From Aureibaculum algae (GTDB taxonomy: Bacteria; Bacteroidota; Bacteroidia; Flavobacteriales; Flavobacteriaceae): a stretch of 64,000 nt of DNA. Shown here one piece after another: positions 1-9,653 of this stretch (its first letter is position 1; each line of letters opens with the position of its first letter). A program made the translations under genes and the position numbers. The notes under the pieces are model-generated. The model was not told the DNA's origin and searched no databases. It saw only the letters and a program-made list of their open reading frames with translations. The stretch lies in contig NZ_CP040749.1 of NCBI RefSeq assembly GCF_006065315.1, positions 3,990,001 to 4,054,000 on the forward strand, given 5' to 3'.

Positions 1-1
1 A

Positions 2-1615
2 GAGGTTGAAGAGTTGAATGAATTAAACAGTAAAAACAAACTTTACGAAATCGCCTACAAAAATTTTCAATCAAAATTTTCGAATAAAAAAACTACCAAT
101 GATTTAATTGAAAAACTTCCTAAAAAATCAGTTGAACCTATTAAAAGAAAACCATTAATAGATATAAAAAATAAATTTATTGATTGGATTAATAAAGAAG
201 ATAATTATAAAAAATCTTATGATGGTTTAGTTACAGAATTAGTATTAGATTTTTGGAACAAAGCATATTTCAATAATCAATTGTTTATGATAGATATGGA
301 AAATCTAGCTCAATCTATATCAAAAATCGAATCCTTAATATTGTATTCTGATAATTCAGAATGGATAAATTACAGTCAAGCAACTAGCAAAGGAGCTCCA
401 ATGGCAGTGCTAGGTAAAAATAATTATCTCAGATTTTTATATGAATTAAGCAATGAAATTAAATCAAATAATAGTTTATTAAACCAACAATTAGCTCCCC
501 AAATTTTTAAATCTGAAAATTTCAAAAAAGCCTGTGAAATTTCTGGCTTAAACTACCCACCACAACTGATCTCAAGATACATTGCATCATTAGCTACCAA
601 ACCATTTGTATTATTAAGTGGTTTGTCAGGTTCTGGAAAAACCAAAATAGCAGAAGCTTTTGCCAAATGGATTTGTGAAAGTGAAAAACAATATGCATTA
701 GTACCTGTTGGAGCAGATTGGACGAACAGAGAACCTCTTTTAGGCTACCCTAATGCATTAAAAGATAATGAATATGTAAAGCCTGATAATGATGCTCTAG
801 ATTTATTGATGAGAGCTGAAAATGATGAATCAAGGCCTTACTTTTTAATACTTGACGAAATGAACTTAAGTCATGTTGAACGTTATTTTGCAGATTTTTT
901 AAGTACAATGGAATCTAAAAATGATATTCCATTACATAAAATTGAAAATGAAATTAAAAACATCCCTAAAAGATTAAAATTACCACCCAACGTATTTATA
1001 GTTGGAACTGTAAACATTGATGAGACAACCTATATGTTTAGCCCTAAAGTGCTGGATAGAGCAAACACCATTGAGTTTAGAGTAAAAAATAAAGATATAT
1101 TAAGTTTCTTAAAAGAGCCTAATGATGTCGACTTAGACTCATTGAAAGGCTTAGGTAGTTCTATGGGTTCTAATTTTGTAGATATTGCTACTAAAAAAGA
1201 AAACTATGAATTAACTGAAAAGCAACAACATGAAGTTTATAAGTTTTTTAAAGAACTCCAAAAATCTGGAGCTGAATTTGGTTACAGAACTGCTTTTGAG
1301 ATCTCTAAACTAATTTTCAAGCTTGAAGAATTTGGCTTAAACAGTGAAGACGACAAGATTGATGTTGCAATTATGCAAAAATTGTTGCCTAAACTTCATG
1401 GTTCTAGAACTAAATTGAGTCGAACATTAAAACCTTTAGCTGAATATTGTTTAAAAAACGTAGATGATGATTTTGAAGATAATTACTTTAATAATTTTGA
1501 CAAAATAGACTTTGAGAAAGATGTGAACATTAAGTATAAATTATCTTTTGAGAAGATAATGCGTATGTATAAAAACGCTGTAGAAAATGGATTTGCTAGT
1601 TATGCAGAAGCTTAA
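2..1615 (+). CDS. McrB-like AAA+ NTPase of a McrBC-type restriction/defence system (5' end cut by window edge)
   Basis: Motor subunit of a modification-dependent (type IV-like) restriction system; McrB-family proteins hydrolyse GTP or ATP to drive an McrC-type nuclease. Counting from the TTG at 14, the Walker A motif GLSGSGKT lies at residues 203-210, Walker B FLILDEMN at 277-284, and a sensor-like GTVNIDETT at 331-339 is followed by SPKVLDRAN with a candidate arginine finger. This run is typical of McrB. The roughly 190 residues before the AAA+ core match no recognition domain I know. The frame stays open to base 2 (E-V-E-E before the TTG), so the true start probably lies outside the window and the TTG at 14 is unlikely to be it. 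The nuclease gene follows after 5 bases, so the two are co-transcribed. The family call is firm; the modified base or other target is unknown. Confidence 0.88.
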   Translation, partial: EVEELNELNSKNKLYEIAYKNFQSKFSNKKTTNDLIEKLPKKSVEPIKRKPLIDIKNKFIDWINKEDNYKKSYDGLVTELVLDFWNKAYFNNQLFMIDMENLAQSISKIESLILYSDNSEWINYSQATSKGAPMAVLGKNNYLRFLYELSNEIKSNNSLLNQQLAPQIFKSENFKKACEISGLNYPPQLISRYIASLATKPFVLLSGLSGSGKTKIAEAFAKWICESEKQYALVPVGADWTNREPLLGYPNALKDNEYVKPDNDALDLLMRAENDESRPYFLILDEMNLSHVERYFADFLSTMESKNDIPLHKIENEIKNIPKRLKLPPNVFIVGTVNIDETTYMFSPKVLDRANTIEFRVKNKDILSFLKEPNDVDLDSLKGLGSSMGSNFVDIATKKENYELTEKQQHEVYKFFKELQKSGAEFGYRTAFEISKLIFKLEEFGLNSEDDKIDVAIMQKLLPKLHGSRTKLSRTLKPLAEYCLKNVDDDFEDNYFNNFDKIDFEKDVNIKYKLSFEKIMRMYKNAVENGFASYAEA

Positions 1616-1620
1616 TATAA

Positions 1621-3948
1621 ATGGCAGAAGTAAACCACATATCCATACCTTTATATCATATTTCTAAAAATTTAGAATTAAAAATTTTTCCTGAAGGTTA
1701 TAGCCGAATATTTAAAATAGATGAAATAGAAGCTGATGCTTTTGGCGAGATACCTTTTCAAATTTTAGAAAGTCAAAGTTATGAGTATGCTTTCAACAAA
1801 GTAGGATACCGGCTAAGTTGTGATTACAACAATGTTATTAAACAATCCCATAGAGAAAAACATACTGGAAGAATTAATCCTAGTTTTTTTGTTGGAACAT
1901 TAAAACTAAATCTAACACATAATCAAAAAACTCTAGATAGAGAACATGTCTATTTAGAGGTTTTGGCAACTAAATTTAATTCCGACAATTTAGATAAAAG
2001 CTACCGAGAGAATTATAGATTTATGTTGGAAAACATAACAGAAAAATGTACCGAATTACTATTACAAATCAACTCTCCAATTCAACAACATTTCGAAACA
2101 GATTTTAATAAAGAAAGTGAAAGTTTATATCAACAATTTAGTTTTATTAACTCTATTATAGGAAGTCTAGAGTTTGAAGAAGCCATTCAAAAAATAATTA
2201 GTACACCAAAAACAAATTGGGCAATCAATAAAGAATTATCTGATGTTTGTAATGTCAAAAAGTTTACCCGAAATAGTATTAAACAATTAGTTCATAGAGG
2301 TAATAGAATACCTGTTCCTATTTCGCATCCATTATACAATAATCCCCTTAAAAATATTTCATCACATATTATCAGTAATAAGAAAGTTGAAATTATAGAT
2401 AATACAGAAAATAGATTTATAAAACATGTTCTACATACTTATCTGTATTTCAGTGAAAACTGTTTAAATAAATTTGAAAAAGGAACAAGAGCCTCTAAAG
2501 AAGCAAAACACCTATCAAACAAATTGGAACAACTTATTAATAGCTCTTTTTTTAATCAAATTTCTAGACCTACAAGTTTAAATTTTAATAGTCCCGTACT
2601 TCAAAGAAAAAGTGGCTACAGAGAATTGTTAAAGTCTTGGTTGAAATTTGATTTAGCAGCTAAATTGACTTGGACTGGAGGCGACGATGTTTATCATGCT
2701 GGTAAGAGAGATATTTCTAAATTATATGAATATTGGTTGTTCTTTATGTTGTACGATTTATTTAAAACAAAGTTTAAACTTAATAACATTGAACATGATG
2801 GACAGCCTTATAAAAGTTTAATTGAAAAAAGTAAAAACGGACTTAATTTTATTATAAAATCTGGTACTCACACTGCCTTAAGTGGAGTAAGTGAATTTGA
2901 AAACAGAAAATTAAATATTAAGTTTTCGTATAATCAAACTTTTAAAGGAAACAAAAAGTATTCATCTAAGGAACAAGGAAGTTATACAAAAAACATGTAT
3001 CCAGATTACACTTTATCTTTCTGGCCTGCTGAAATTAAAGAAGAAACTGCCGAAGCACAAGAATTAATTGTACATGTACATTTTGATGCAAAATATAAGG
3101 TAGACTATTCAGGTAAATTTACAGAATCTAGAAACGAGGAGGAGGAATCTGAAAGGAAAGGAGATTATAAAAGTGTTGATTTATTTAAAATGCATGCTTA
3201 TAAAGACGCCATCAGAAGAACAGGTGGAGCATACATTTTATATCCTGGAAATAATGAACCAAATATTAACCATGGTTTCCATGAAATAATACCAGGATTA
3301 GGTGCATTTGCATTAAGACCAACTGCTGTAAATAATGGTTCTAAAGAATTAAGTAAGTTTATTGATAGAATAATTAGTCATTTACTAAACAGAGCTTCAC
3401 AAAGAGAAAATATAGCTTCAAAATCATATAATATCCATAAGTATGATACTCCAAATGTTATAAAAGAACCTATTCCTGAGTATATTGATGGAGAAAAACT
3501 AATTCCAGATGAAATCTATGTACTAGTTGGATTTTCTAAAAATAACAAACGCCTAAAATGGTACCATAATAATTCTAAATATAACTTTAGAATGAATGAT
3601 GAAAAAGGGACCCTTCTGTTTTCACCTAAAGTTGTCAATGCCAAATTTTTATTATTAAGAGAAAATGGCAAAGCACAAGCTTCTATTTTGTATAAACTAA
3701 AAGAGGGCATCCGGGTGTATTCGAAAGAATACTTACAAGAATTAGACCATCCAGATGCTAAAAAGGATCATTATTTAGTTTATGAATTTGAGCAAGATAG
3801 TGATGACTTAAGAGTCTTCAAAAATCTTAAATGGAACTTTAAAGAATTGGATGAATATAAAAAGATAGTTGAGGGAAAAAATATTCGTTCAGCTTCCGGT
3901 GAGCCTTTTTCAGTAACTTTAACGGAATTAATGAATGTAAAAATATAA
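1621..3948 (+). CDS. McrC-like nuclease, DUF2357 plus PD-(D/E)XK domain
   Basis: Nuclease partner of the upstream AAA+ protein. The 775-residue product is much longer than E. coli McrC (about 350). The N-terminal and middle parts look like the DUF2357 type, which is the McrC N-terminal fold. The C-terminal half carries a PD-(D/E)XK active site: P461-D462 in MYPDYTLSFW, then D489-A-K491 in HFDAKYKV, followed by the helix motif LFKMHAYKDAI that usually closes this nuclease core. After the nuclease there are roughly 200 further residues of unrecognised sequence. In McrBC systems the C subunit docks on the McrB hexamer and cuts DNA during translocation. That role is inferred here from family and adjacency. 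All catalytic residues are present, so the gene looks functional. Confidence 0.85.
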   Translation: MAEVNHISIPLYHISKNLELKIFPEGYSRIFKIDEIEADAFGEIPFQILESQSYEYAFNKVGYRLSCDYNNVIKQSHREKHTGRINPSFFVGTLKLNLTHNQKTLDREHVYLEVLATKFNSDNLDKSYRENYRFMLENITEKCTELLLQINSPIQQHFETDFNKESESLYQQFSFINSIIGSLEFEEAIQKIISTPKTNWAINKELSDVCNVKKFTRNSIKQLVHRGNRIPVPISHPLYNNPLKNISSHIISNKKVEIIDNTENRFIKHVLHTYLYFSENCLNKFEKGTRASKEAKHLSNKLEQLINSSFFNQISRPTSLNFNSPVLQRKSGYRELLKSWLKFDLAAKLTWTGGDDVYHAGKRDISKLYEYWLFFMLYDLFKTKFKLNNIEHDGQPYKSLIEKSKNGLNFIIKSGTHTALSGVSEFENRKLNIKFSYNQTFKGNKKYSSKEQGSYTKNMYPDYTLSFWPAEIKEETAEAQELIVHVHFDAKYKVDYSGKFTESRNEEEESERKGDYKSVDLFKMHAYKDAIRRTGGAYILYPGNNEPNINHGFHEIIPGLGAFALRPTAVNNGSKELSKFIDRIISHLLNRASQRENIASKSYNIHKYDTPNVIKEPIPEYIDGEKLIPDEIYVLVGFSKNNKRLKWYHNNSKYNFRMNDEKGTLLFSPKVVNAKFLLLRENGKAQASILYKLKEGIRVYSKEYLQELDHPDAKKDHYLVYEFEQDSDDLRVFKNLKWNFKELDEYKKIVEGKNIRSASGEPFSVTLTELMNVKI

Positions 3949-4050
3949 TACATAATTTAATTCTGAAAAGTTAAACAAATATCAAAAATTAAATGGAACC
4001 TAATTTATAAAATCAAAAAGCAACATGTCGAATTATTTAAAAACGCTCTA

Positions 4051-4578
4051 ATGGCAATAGAATTCATAAAGCAAATATCACACTTTAAAACTGTTAAAGT
4101 CCCAATATATATTAATGTAAAAATACAAGAGTGTGCTCTAAATCATTTAAATTTAAAAGATATGGGGCAATTAAGAGATCGAATGGAAGGACAAATGTAT
4201 TACAACAAGTTAAGAAGTAATATAATGTCCGAGTTCGCATTGGAAAATATTCTATTTAAAACTTCATTTGATTGGGATAAAAGAATGGATAAAAGCTATA
4301 AAAGGAAACCTTATTCTATTGAAGATTTTAAAGTACATCTAATTACTTTTAATACAAATAATTTTCCAAAAATAAGCGTTGCACACACAAATCTATGTAT
4401 TATGGCAAATGCAACTGAAGACTCTAAAGTATATTTAAGTGGACTAGCAACAAAGGAGCTAATAAAAAGTAGTGGTTTAAATATTAGAAATGACATTTTT
4501 GAAATGAAAAGCTTCGACAAACTTATTCCTTTTTCAACACAAGAAGATTTAATAGAAGTACTAAATAAAACGGTTTAA
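4051..4578 (+). CDS. Unknown protein downstream of the McrBC-like pair
   Basis: I do not recognise this 175-residue protein. It has no signal peptide and no membrane segment. It is basic in the middle (KSYKRKPYS) and has alternating strands and helices, such as FKVHLITF and SVAHTNLCIM, that would fit a small alpha/beta fold. It starts 102 bases after the nuclease stop on the same strand, with no promoter box or terminator visible in between, so co-transcription is likely. The ATG at 4051 overlaps the stop of an 8-codon reading frame (ATG at 4025) in another frame, in the arrangement taATGg. It could be an accessory or regulatory subunit of the defence locus, or an unrelated passenger. No catalytic motif is convincing. 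Confidence 0.6.
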   Translation: MAIEFIKQISHFKTVKVPIYINVKIQECALNHLNLKDMGQLRDRMEGQMYYNKLRSNIMSEFALENILFKTSFDWDKRMDKSYKRKPYSIEDFKVHLITFNTNNFPKISVAHTNLCIMANATEDSKVYLSGLATKELIKSSGLNIRNDIFEMKSFDKLIPFSTQEDLIEVLNKTV

Positions 4579-4780
4579 CTTACTGAATGTATGTTAAGAA
4601 CTAGAAAAATAAAGGTTACTATAAACAATTACACAATCTTTCCCTATACCTTTTCAACATAAAATAACAATTATATTAATAGAATAGCTTTCATTTTTTA
4701 TTCAAATACATCCTTTCAAATTTGTTTAAAATGAAACAAAATAATTTCTTTTCCCGTTAATTTTGAATCTGTAAATGATA

Positions 4781-4788
4781 TACTTTTA
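4781..4788 (+). promoter_or_regulatory. Possible -7 box upstream of terC
   Basis: TACTTTTA matches the Bacteroidetes -7 consensus TAnnTTTG at 7 of 8 positions and lies 24 bases before the terC ATG. A TTG at 4763 is only 15 bases upstream, shorter than the usual 17-20 spacing, so the call is weak. Confidence 0.35.
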
Positions 4789-4812
4789 CAGCCAATTAAC
4801 ACATTACTTTAT

Positions 4813-5748
4813 ATGATTGTTTGGGGCTTATTTATTTTAGGAATTTTAATTTTTCTAGCATTAGATTTAGGTGTTTTTAATAAAAACCCACATGTTATTA
4901 GTATTAAAGAAGCTTCTGCATGGACAGCCGTTTGGGTGACGCTTTCCTTTCTTTTTTCGGGTGTTATTTACTGGTTGTATGGTTCGGGTACCATTGCCAA
5001 TCCAGATCAGCTTACGGCTAATAATGCCACTATCAAATATATTACAGGTTATTTGATTGAACTATCATTGAGCATCGATAATATTTTTGTGATTGCCGTT
5101 ATTTTCAGTTCTTTTAATATTCCTTTAAAATATCAGCATCGCGTATTGTTTTGGGGTATTTTGGGTGCCATCGTCTTTAGGGCTTTGATGATTTTCTTTG
5201 GTGTAGTACTCATTAATAAATTCAGTTTTACTACGTATGTTTTTGGAGCCTTTTTATTATTTACGGCCTTTAAAATGCTAACACAAAAAGAAGAAACCTT
5301 TAACCCTAAAAGGTCTTTTGTCTATAGAAATTTAAGAAAAGTAATGCCCATTACTACTCAAATGGATGGACAAAAGTTTTTTATGCAGTTAAAGCATATA
5401 AAAGCGGCTACTCCACTATTTATAACGTTGGTTGTAATTGAATTTACAGATATTCTATTCGCACTAGATTCTGTGCCTGCTATCTTAGCCATTACTTCAG
5501 ACCCGTTTTTGGTATTTAGCTCTAATATCTTTGCTATTTTGGGGCTACGGTCTATGTATTTCTTTCTTTCAAATATGCTTAATAAGTTTGAATATCTTAA
5601 ATACAGTTTGGTTGCTATTTTAACCTTTGTTGGTGTAAAATTAATTTTAGCACATCACTTTAAATTTCCAGAATGGGTTTCGTTAACCTTTATAGGCTTG
5701 TCCTTGCTGATAGGTATTTTAGTTTCTCTAAGAAAAGCAGAAGATTAA
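4813..5748 (+). CDS. TerC/Alx-family integral membrane protein
   Basis: Polytopic inner-membrane protein of the TerC family. Members are linked to manganese or calcium homeostasis, metal loading of exported proteins, and tellurium resistance. At 311 residues it has the usual length. The two acidic family motifs inside membrane helices are present: IELSLSIDN at residues 82-90 and EFTDILFALDS at 210-220; their aspartates and glutamates are the likely metal ligands. Between the two halves lies a charged cytoplasmic loop (about 157-195). It is monocistronic and convergent with the amidinotransferase-fold gene, with 17 bases between the stops and no obvious terminator hairpin. The family is clear; the physiological ion is not. 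Confidence 0.88.
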   Translation: MIVWGLFILGILIFLALDLGVFNKNPHVISIKEASAWTAVWVTLSFLFSGVIYWLYGSGTIANPDQLTANNATIKYITGYLIELSLSIDNIFVIAVIFSSFNIPLKYQHRVLFWGILGAIVFRALMIFFGVVLINKFSFTTYVFGAFLLFTAFKMLTQKEETFNPKRSFVYRNLRKVMPITTQMDGQKFFMQLKHIKAATPLFITLVVIEFTDILFALDSVPAILAITSDPFLVFSSNIFAILGLRSMYFFLSNMLNKFEYLKYSLVAILTFVGVKLILAHHFKFPEWVSLTFIGLSLLIGILVSLRKAED

Positions 5749-5765
5749 AAAGAACTATTTATATT

Positions 5766-6680
5766 TTAGTCGCGTATCAATGGCATTGTAGAACAACGTA
5801 ACAACCCTTCTTGTTTGGCAATTTCGGCATACGGCACTTCTTCAACCGTAAAATCGTGTTGACGTAACCATGTATTTAAGCGTGTAAAATTTCGTTCAGA
5901 AACGACCACTTTTTCAGAAATAGAAAATATATTACTATTCATGTTGTACATTTCCTCTTTTGAAATTTCATAGGTATTCTCAACTCCAAAATAATTCACC
6001 AACCAATTGTACTCTTCTTCAATTAAGAATCCATTTTTATGAAGTATCGCTTTGTCTTTACCAATAGGTTGAAAACAACAATCTAAATGCAAGGCATTAT
6101 CTTTAGCGTCTGTATTAGATTTACGTAGCTCAAATGATTTTACCTTTTTGTTAGGAAACAATTCTTGTAAAGCTTCAACAGCATAACTATTAGTACGTGC
6201 GGTAATTAAATCAGGGTAATCATCGCCCGTATAAACACCTACAAAAATATACTCATTCCATGGCATTACATCACCGCCCTCTACATGTACCTTTTCTGGT
6301 AGTTTAATTACATTTTTAGGATCTATTTGAGCTATAACATAATCTATAGCTTCAATTTCTCGATCTCGGTCTGGCAGTATATTCGATTTTATAAATTTAT
6401 CTTCAATAACAAAGGCAATATCTCTAGCAAAAATCTGATTGTAATTTTCTATTGATTTTGGTCTAAAAACATGAACGTCGTATTTTTTAAAAACCGCATC
6501 TAAGGCTTCCATTTCAAGTATCATATCTTCTTGTTTCGGATAGGTACCTGCCAAAATATGCTCAATAGACTTAGGGTCATACGCTTCTTCAACAGAAGGT
6601 GCTGGACCATTACTGTTGGCAATACCTAAGACTACCGCTCGTAGTCTTGAAGTTTCGTTTTGTATATTTAGTTTAAGCAT
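5766..6680 (-). CDS. Amidinotransferase-fold hydrolase (dimethylarginine dimethylaminohydrolase / arginine deiminase family)
   Basis: Predicted cytosolic guanidino-group-modifying enzyme with the pentein fold. Catalytic elements appear in order: ARD at 85-87, VEGGD at 133-137 with Glu134, His198 in LHLDCCF, and the nucleophile Cys296 in LLRCSTMPL near the C terminus. This Glu-His-Cys set is shared by dimethylarginine hydrolases, arginine deiminases and amidinotransferases. The 304-residue length favours the DDAH-like group over classic arginine deiminase (about 410). It would release citrulline from arginine or a methylated arginine; the substrate cannot be told from sequence. It lies just downstream of gltA but has its own -7 box in the intervening hairpin. 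Confidence 0.8.
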   Translation of the reverse strand: MLKLNIQNETSRLRAVVLGIANSNGPAPSVEEAYDPKSIEHILAGTYPKQEDMILEMEALDAVFKKYDVHVFRPKSIENYNQIFARDIAFVIEDKFIKSNILPDRDREIEAIDYVIAQIDPKNVIKLPEKVHVEGGDVMPWNEYIFVGVYTGDDYPDLITARTNSYAVEALQELFPNKKVKSFELRKSNTDAKDNALHLDCCFQPIGKDKAILHKNGFLIEEEYNWLVNYFGVENTYEISKEEMYNMNSNIFSISEKVVVSERNFTRLNTWLRQHDFTVEEVPYAEIAKQEGLLRCSTMPLIRD

Positions 6681-6686
6681 ATAAAA

Positions 6687-6724
6687 AATGTCATTTTCCC
6701 CAAAAATATGGAAAAAATGACATT
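6687..6724 (-). terminator. gltA terminator hairpin
   Basis: On the minus strand the arms AATGTCATTTT..CC (right to left from 6724) and GGAAAATGACATT pair over 13 bases with a two-base bulge, followed by TTTTTT directly before the next gene's ATG. The loop holds a -7 promoter box (6701-6708). Confidence 0.7.
6701..6708 (-). promoter_or_regulatory. -7 box for the DDAH-like gene, inside the gltA terminator loop
   Basis: The minus strand reads TATTTTTG, a perfect TAnnTTTG box, 20 bases before the start codon at 6680. It sits in the loop of the gltA terminator hairpin. No good -33 TTTG is seen at the expected 19-base distance. Confidence 0.55.
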
Positions 6725-6746
6725 ATAGATATTTTAAAATTGATAA

Positions 6747-8033
6747 TTATCTTTTTTCTACTGGTATAAAAGGTCTTAAGGTTTTACCAATATATATTTG
6801 ACGTGGTCTACCAATAGGTTCTTTGTTTAAACGCATTTCTCTCCATTGAGCAATCCATCCTGGTAAACGACCTAAAGCAAACATTACGGTAAACATTTCT
6901 GTTGGAATACCTAACGCTCTATAAATGATACCTGAATAGAAATCAACATTTGGATATAGTTTTCTTTCTACGAAATAAGGATCTTCCAACGCTTCTTTTT
7001 CTAAGCCTTTAGCGATTTCTAAAATTGGATCTTCAATACCTAAATCTGCTAAAACTTCATCAGCAGCTTTCTTAATTATTTTAGCTCTAGGATCAAAGTT
7101 TTTATATACACGATGACCGAAGCCCATTAATCTAAATGGATCATTTTTATCTTTAGCTTTGGCCATGAATTTTTTAGTATCACCACCATCCGCTTTTATA
7201 GCTTCTAACATTTCTATTACAGCTTGGTTTGCACCACCATGTAATGGCCCCCAAAGAGCTGAAATACCTGATGCCAATGACACGAATAAACCAGCATGAG
7301 ATGAACCTGCAATACGCACAGTACTCGTTGAACAATTTTGCTCATGGTCTGCATGTAAAATTAACAGCTTATCTAAGGCTTCTACTACAATAGGATTTAA
7401 AGTATACTCTTCATTAGGTTGTCTAAACATCATCTGTAAGACATTCTCTACATACCCTAACGATGTGCTACCATAATTTAGAGGTAACCCCATTTTTTTA
7501 CGCATGGTCCAAGCCACCAATACCGGAAACTTACCTAAAATCTTAACTATCGATTTGTACATCGCTTCTTCAGACCGAACATCTACTGACGTTGGATTAA
7601 AAGCTGTTAATGCACTTGTTAATGAACATAAAACGCCCATTGGGTGTGCCGATTTTGGAAAAGCATCTAAGATTTTCTTAACATCTTCATCTACTATAGA
7701 TTGATGTTGAATATCGTAATGAAATTTTTCCAACTCACTTTCCGTTGGTAATTCTCCAAATATTAGTAAATAAACAACTTCTAAAAAGTCTGCTTTTTCG
7801 GCAAGTTCTTCAATACCATAACCTCTATAATGTAAAATTCCTTTTTCACCATCTAAAAATGTAATAGCACTCTCACACGACCCCGTGTTTTTAAACCCTG
7901 GATCTAACGTTATAACTCCGTCTGTACTAGTTCTTAGCGAGCTTATATCAATTCCTAATTCATCTTCAGTACCTTTTACGACCGGAAATTCATACGACTT
8001 TCCATTTATTGCTAAAGTTGCTTTTTCTGACAT
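6747..8033 (-). CDS. gltA: Citrate synthase (type II, bacterial)
   Basis: Condenses acetyl-CoA and oxaloacetate to citrate at the entry to the TCA cycle, in the cytoplasm. The 428-residue length fits the hexameric bacterial type. Catalytic residues are all present: His265 in GPLHGGANQ, His307 in GFGHRVYKNFDPRA, and Asp364 in NVDFYSGI. The N-terminal beta-rich domain (about 1-60) typical of the Gram-negative enzyme is intact. It lies downstream of eno on the same strand, separated by a terminator, so it is probably transcribed alone. A near-consensus promoter lies at 8054-8081, and its own terminator overlaps the next gene's promoter. Confidence 0.97.
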   Translation of the reverse strand: MSEKATLAINGKSYEFPVVKGTEDELGIDISSLRTSTDGVITLDPGFKNTGSCESAITFLDGEKGILHYRGYGIEELAEKADFLEVVYLLIFGELPTESELEKFHYDIQHQSIVDEDVKKILDAFPKSAHPMGVLCSLTSALTAFNPTSVDVRSEEAMYKSIVKILGKFPVLVAWTMRKKMGLPLNYGSTSLGYVENVLQMMFRQPNEEYTLNPIVVEALDKLLILHADHEQNCSTSTVRIAGSSHAGLFVSLASGISALWGPLHGGANQAVIEMLEAIKADGGDTKKFMAKAKDKNDPFRLMGFGHRVYKNFDPRAKIIKKAADEVLADLGIEDPILEIAKGLEKEALEDPYFVERKLYPNVDFYSGIIYRALGIPTEMFTVMFALGRLPGWIAQWREMRLNKEPIGRPRQIYIGKTLRPFIPVEKR

Positions 8034-8053
8034 GTATTTTGCTTAAATTTTAT

Positions 8054-8081
8054 TAAATATAGTATAACGCTAATTTACAAA
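8054..8081 (-). promoter_or_regulatory. Possible gltA promoter
   Basis: On the minus strand TTTG (8081-8078) is followed after 16 bases by TATATTTA (8061-8054), a 7 of 8 match to TAnnTTTG. The box is 20 bases before the gltA ATG. The spacing is slightly short. Confidence 0.4.
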
Positions 8082-8130
8082 AATTACTATAATAATTTTA
8101 AGAAAAAAATTGAATTTAATATTCCGCATA

Positions 8131-8163
8131 AAAAAAAGCGATTATCTAAGATAATCGCTTTTT
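8131..8163 (-). terminator. eno terminator (bidirectional)
   Basis: GCGATTAT at 8138-8145 pairs perfectly with ATAATCGC at 8151-8158 around the loop CTAAG. Runs of A on one side and T on the other make it usable from both strands. It lies 20 bases after the eno stop. Confidence 0.85.
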
Positions 8164-8183
8164 ATATTCACTTATAATTAAAA

Positions 8184-9500
<1,317 letters not shown>

Positions 9501-9653
9501 TTAATGTTTTAAACTCTCTTAAATTGTTCATGTAAATTTACGCAATTACTGCCGTTTTTACCTTAAAAATAAAGCTTATATACGACAACGTTTTCGATAA
9601 AAATAAGGTCAATTCAGCTTGCTGTAAATTCCTTTTACATTTACAAAATTGTA

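Noticed and set aside
14..16. TTG at 14 as the real start of the McrB-like gene
   Set aside because: The frame stays open to the window edge and the preceding codons look coding.
4025..4051. 8-codon frame overlapping the start of the unknown third defence gene as a leader peptide
   Set aside because: No promoter, repeat of a regulatory codon or hairpin accompanies it; likely chance.
1..4578. BREX, DISARM or type I restriction as the identity of the left-edge locus
   Set aside because: No methyltransferase, specificity subunit, PglZ or helicase is seen; the AAA+/DUF2357 pair fits McrBC only.
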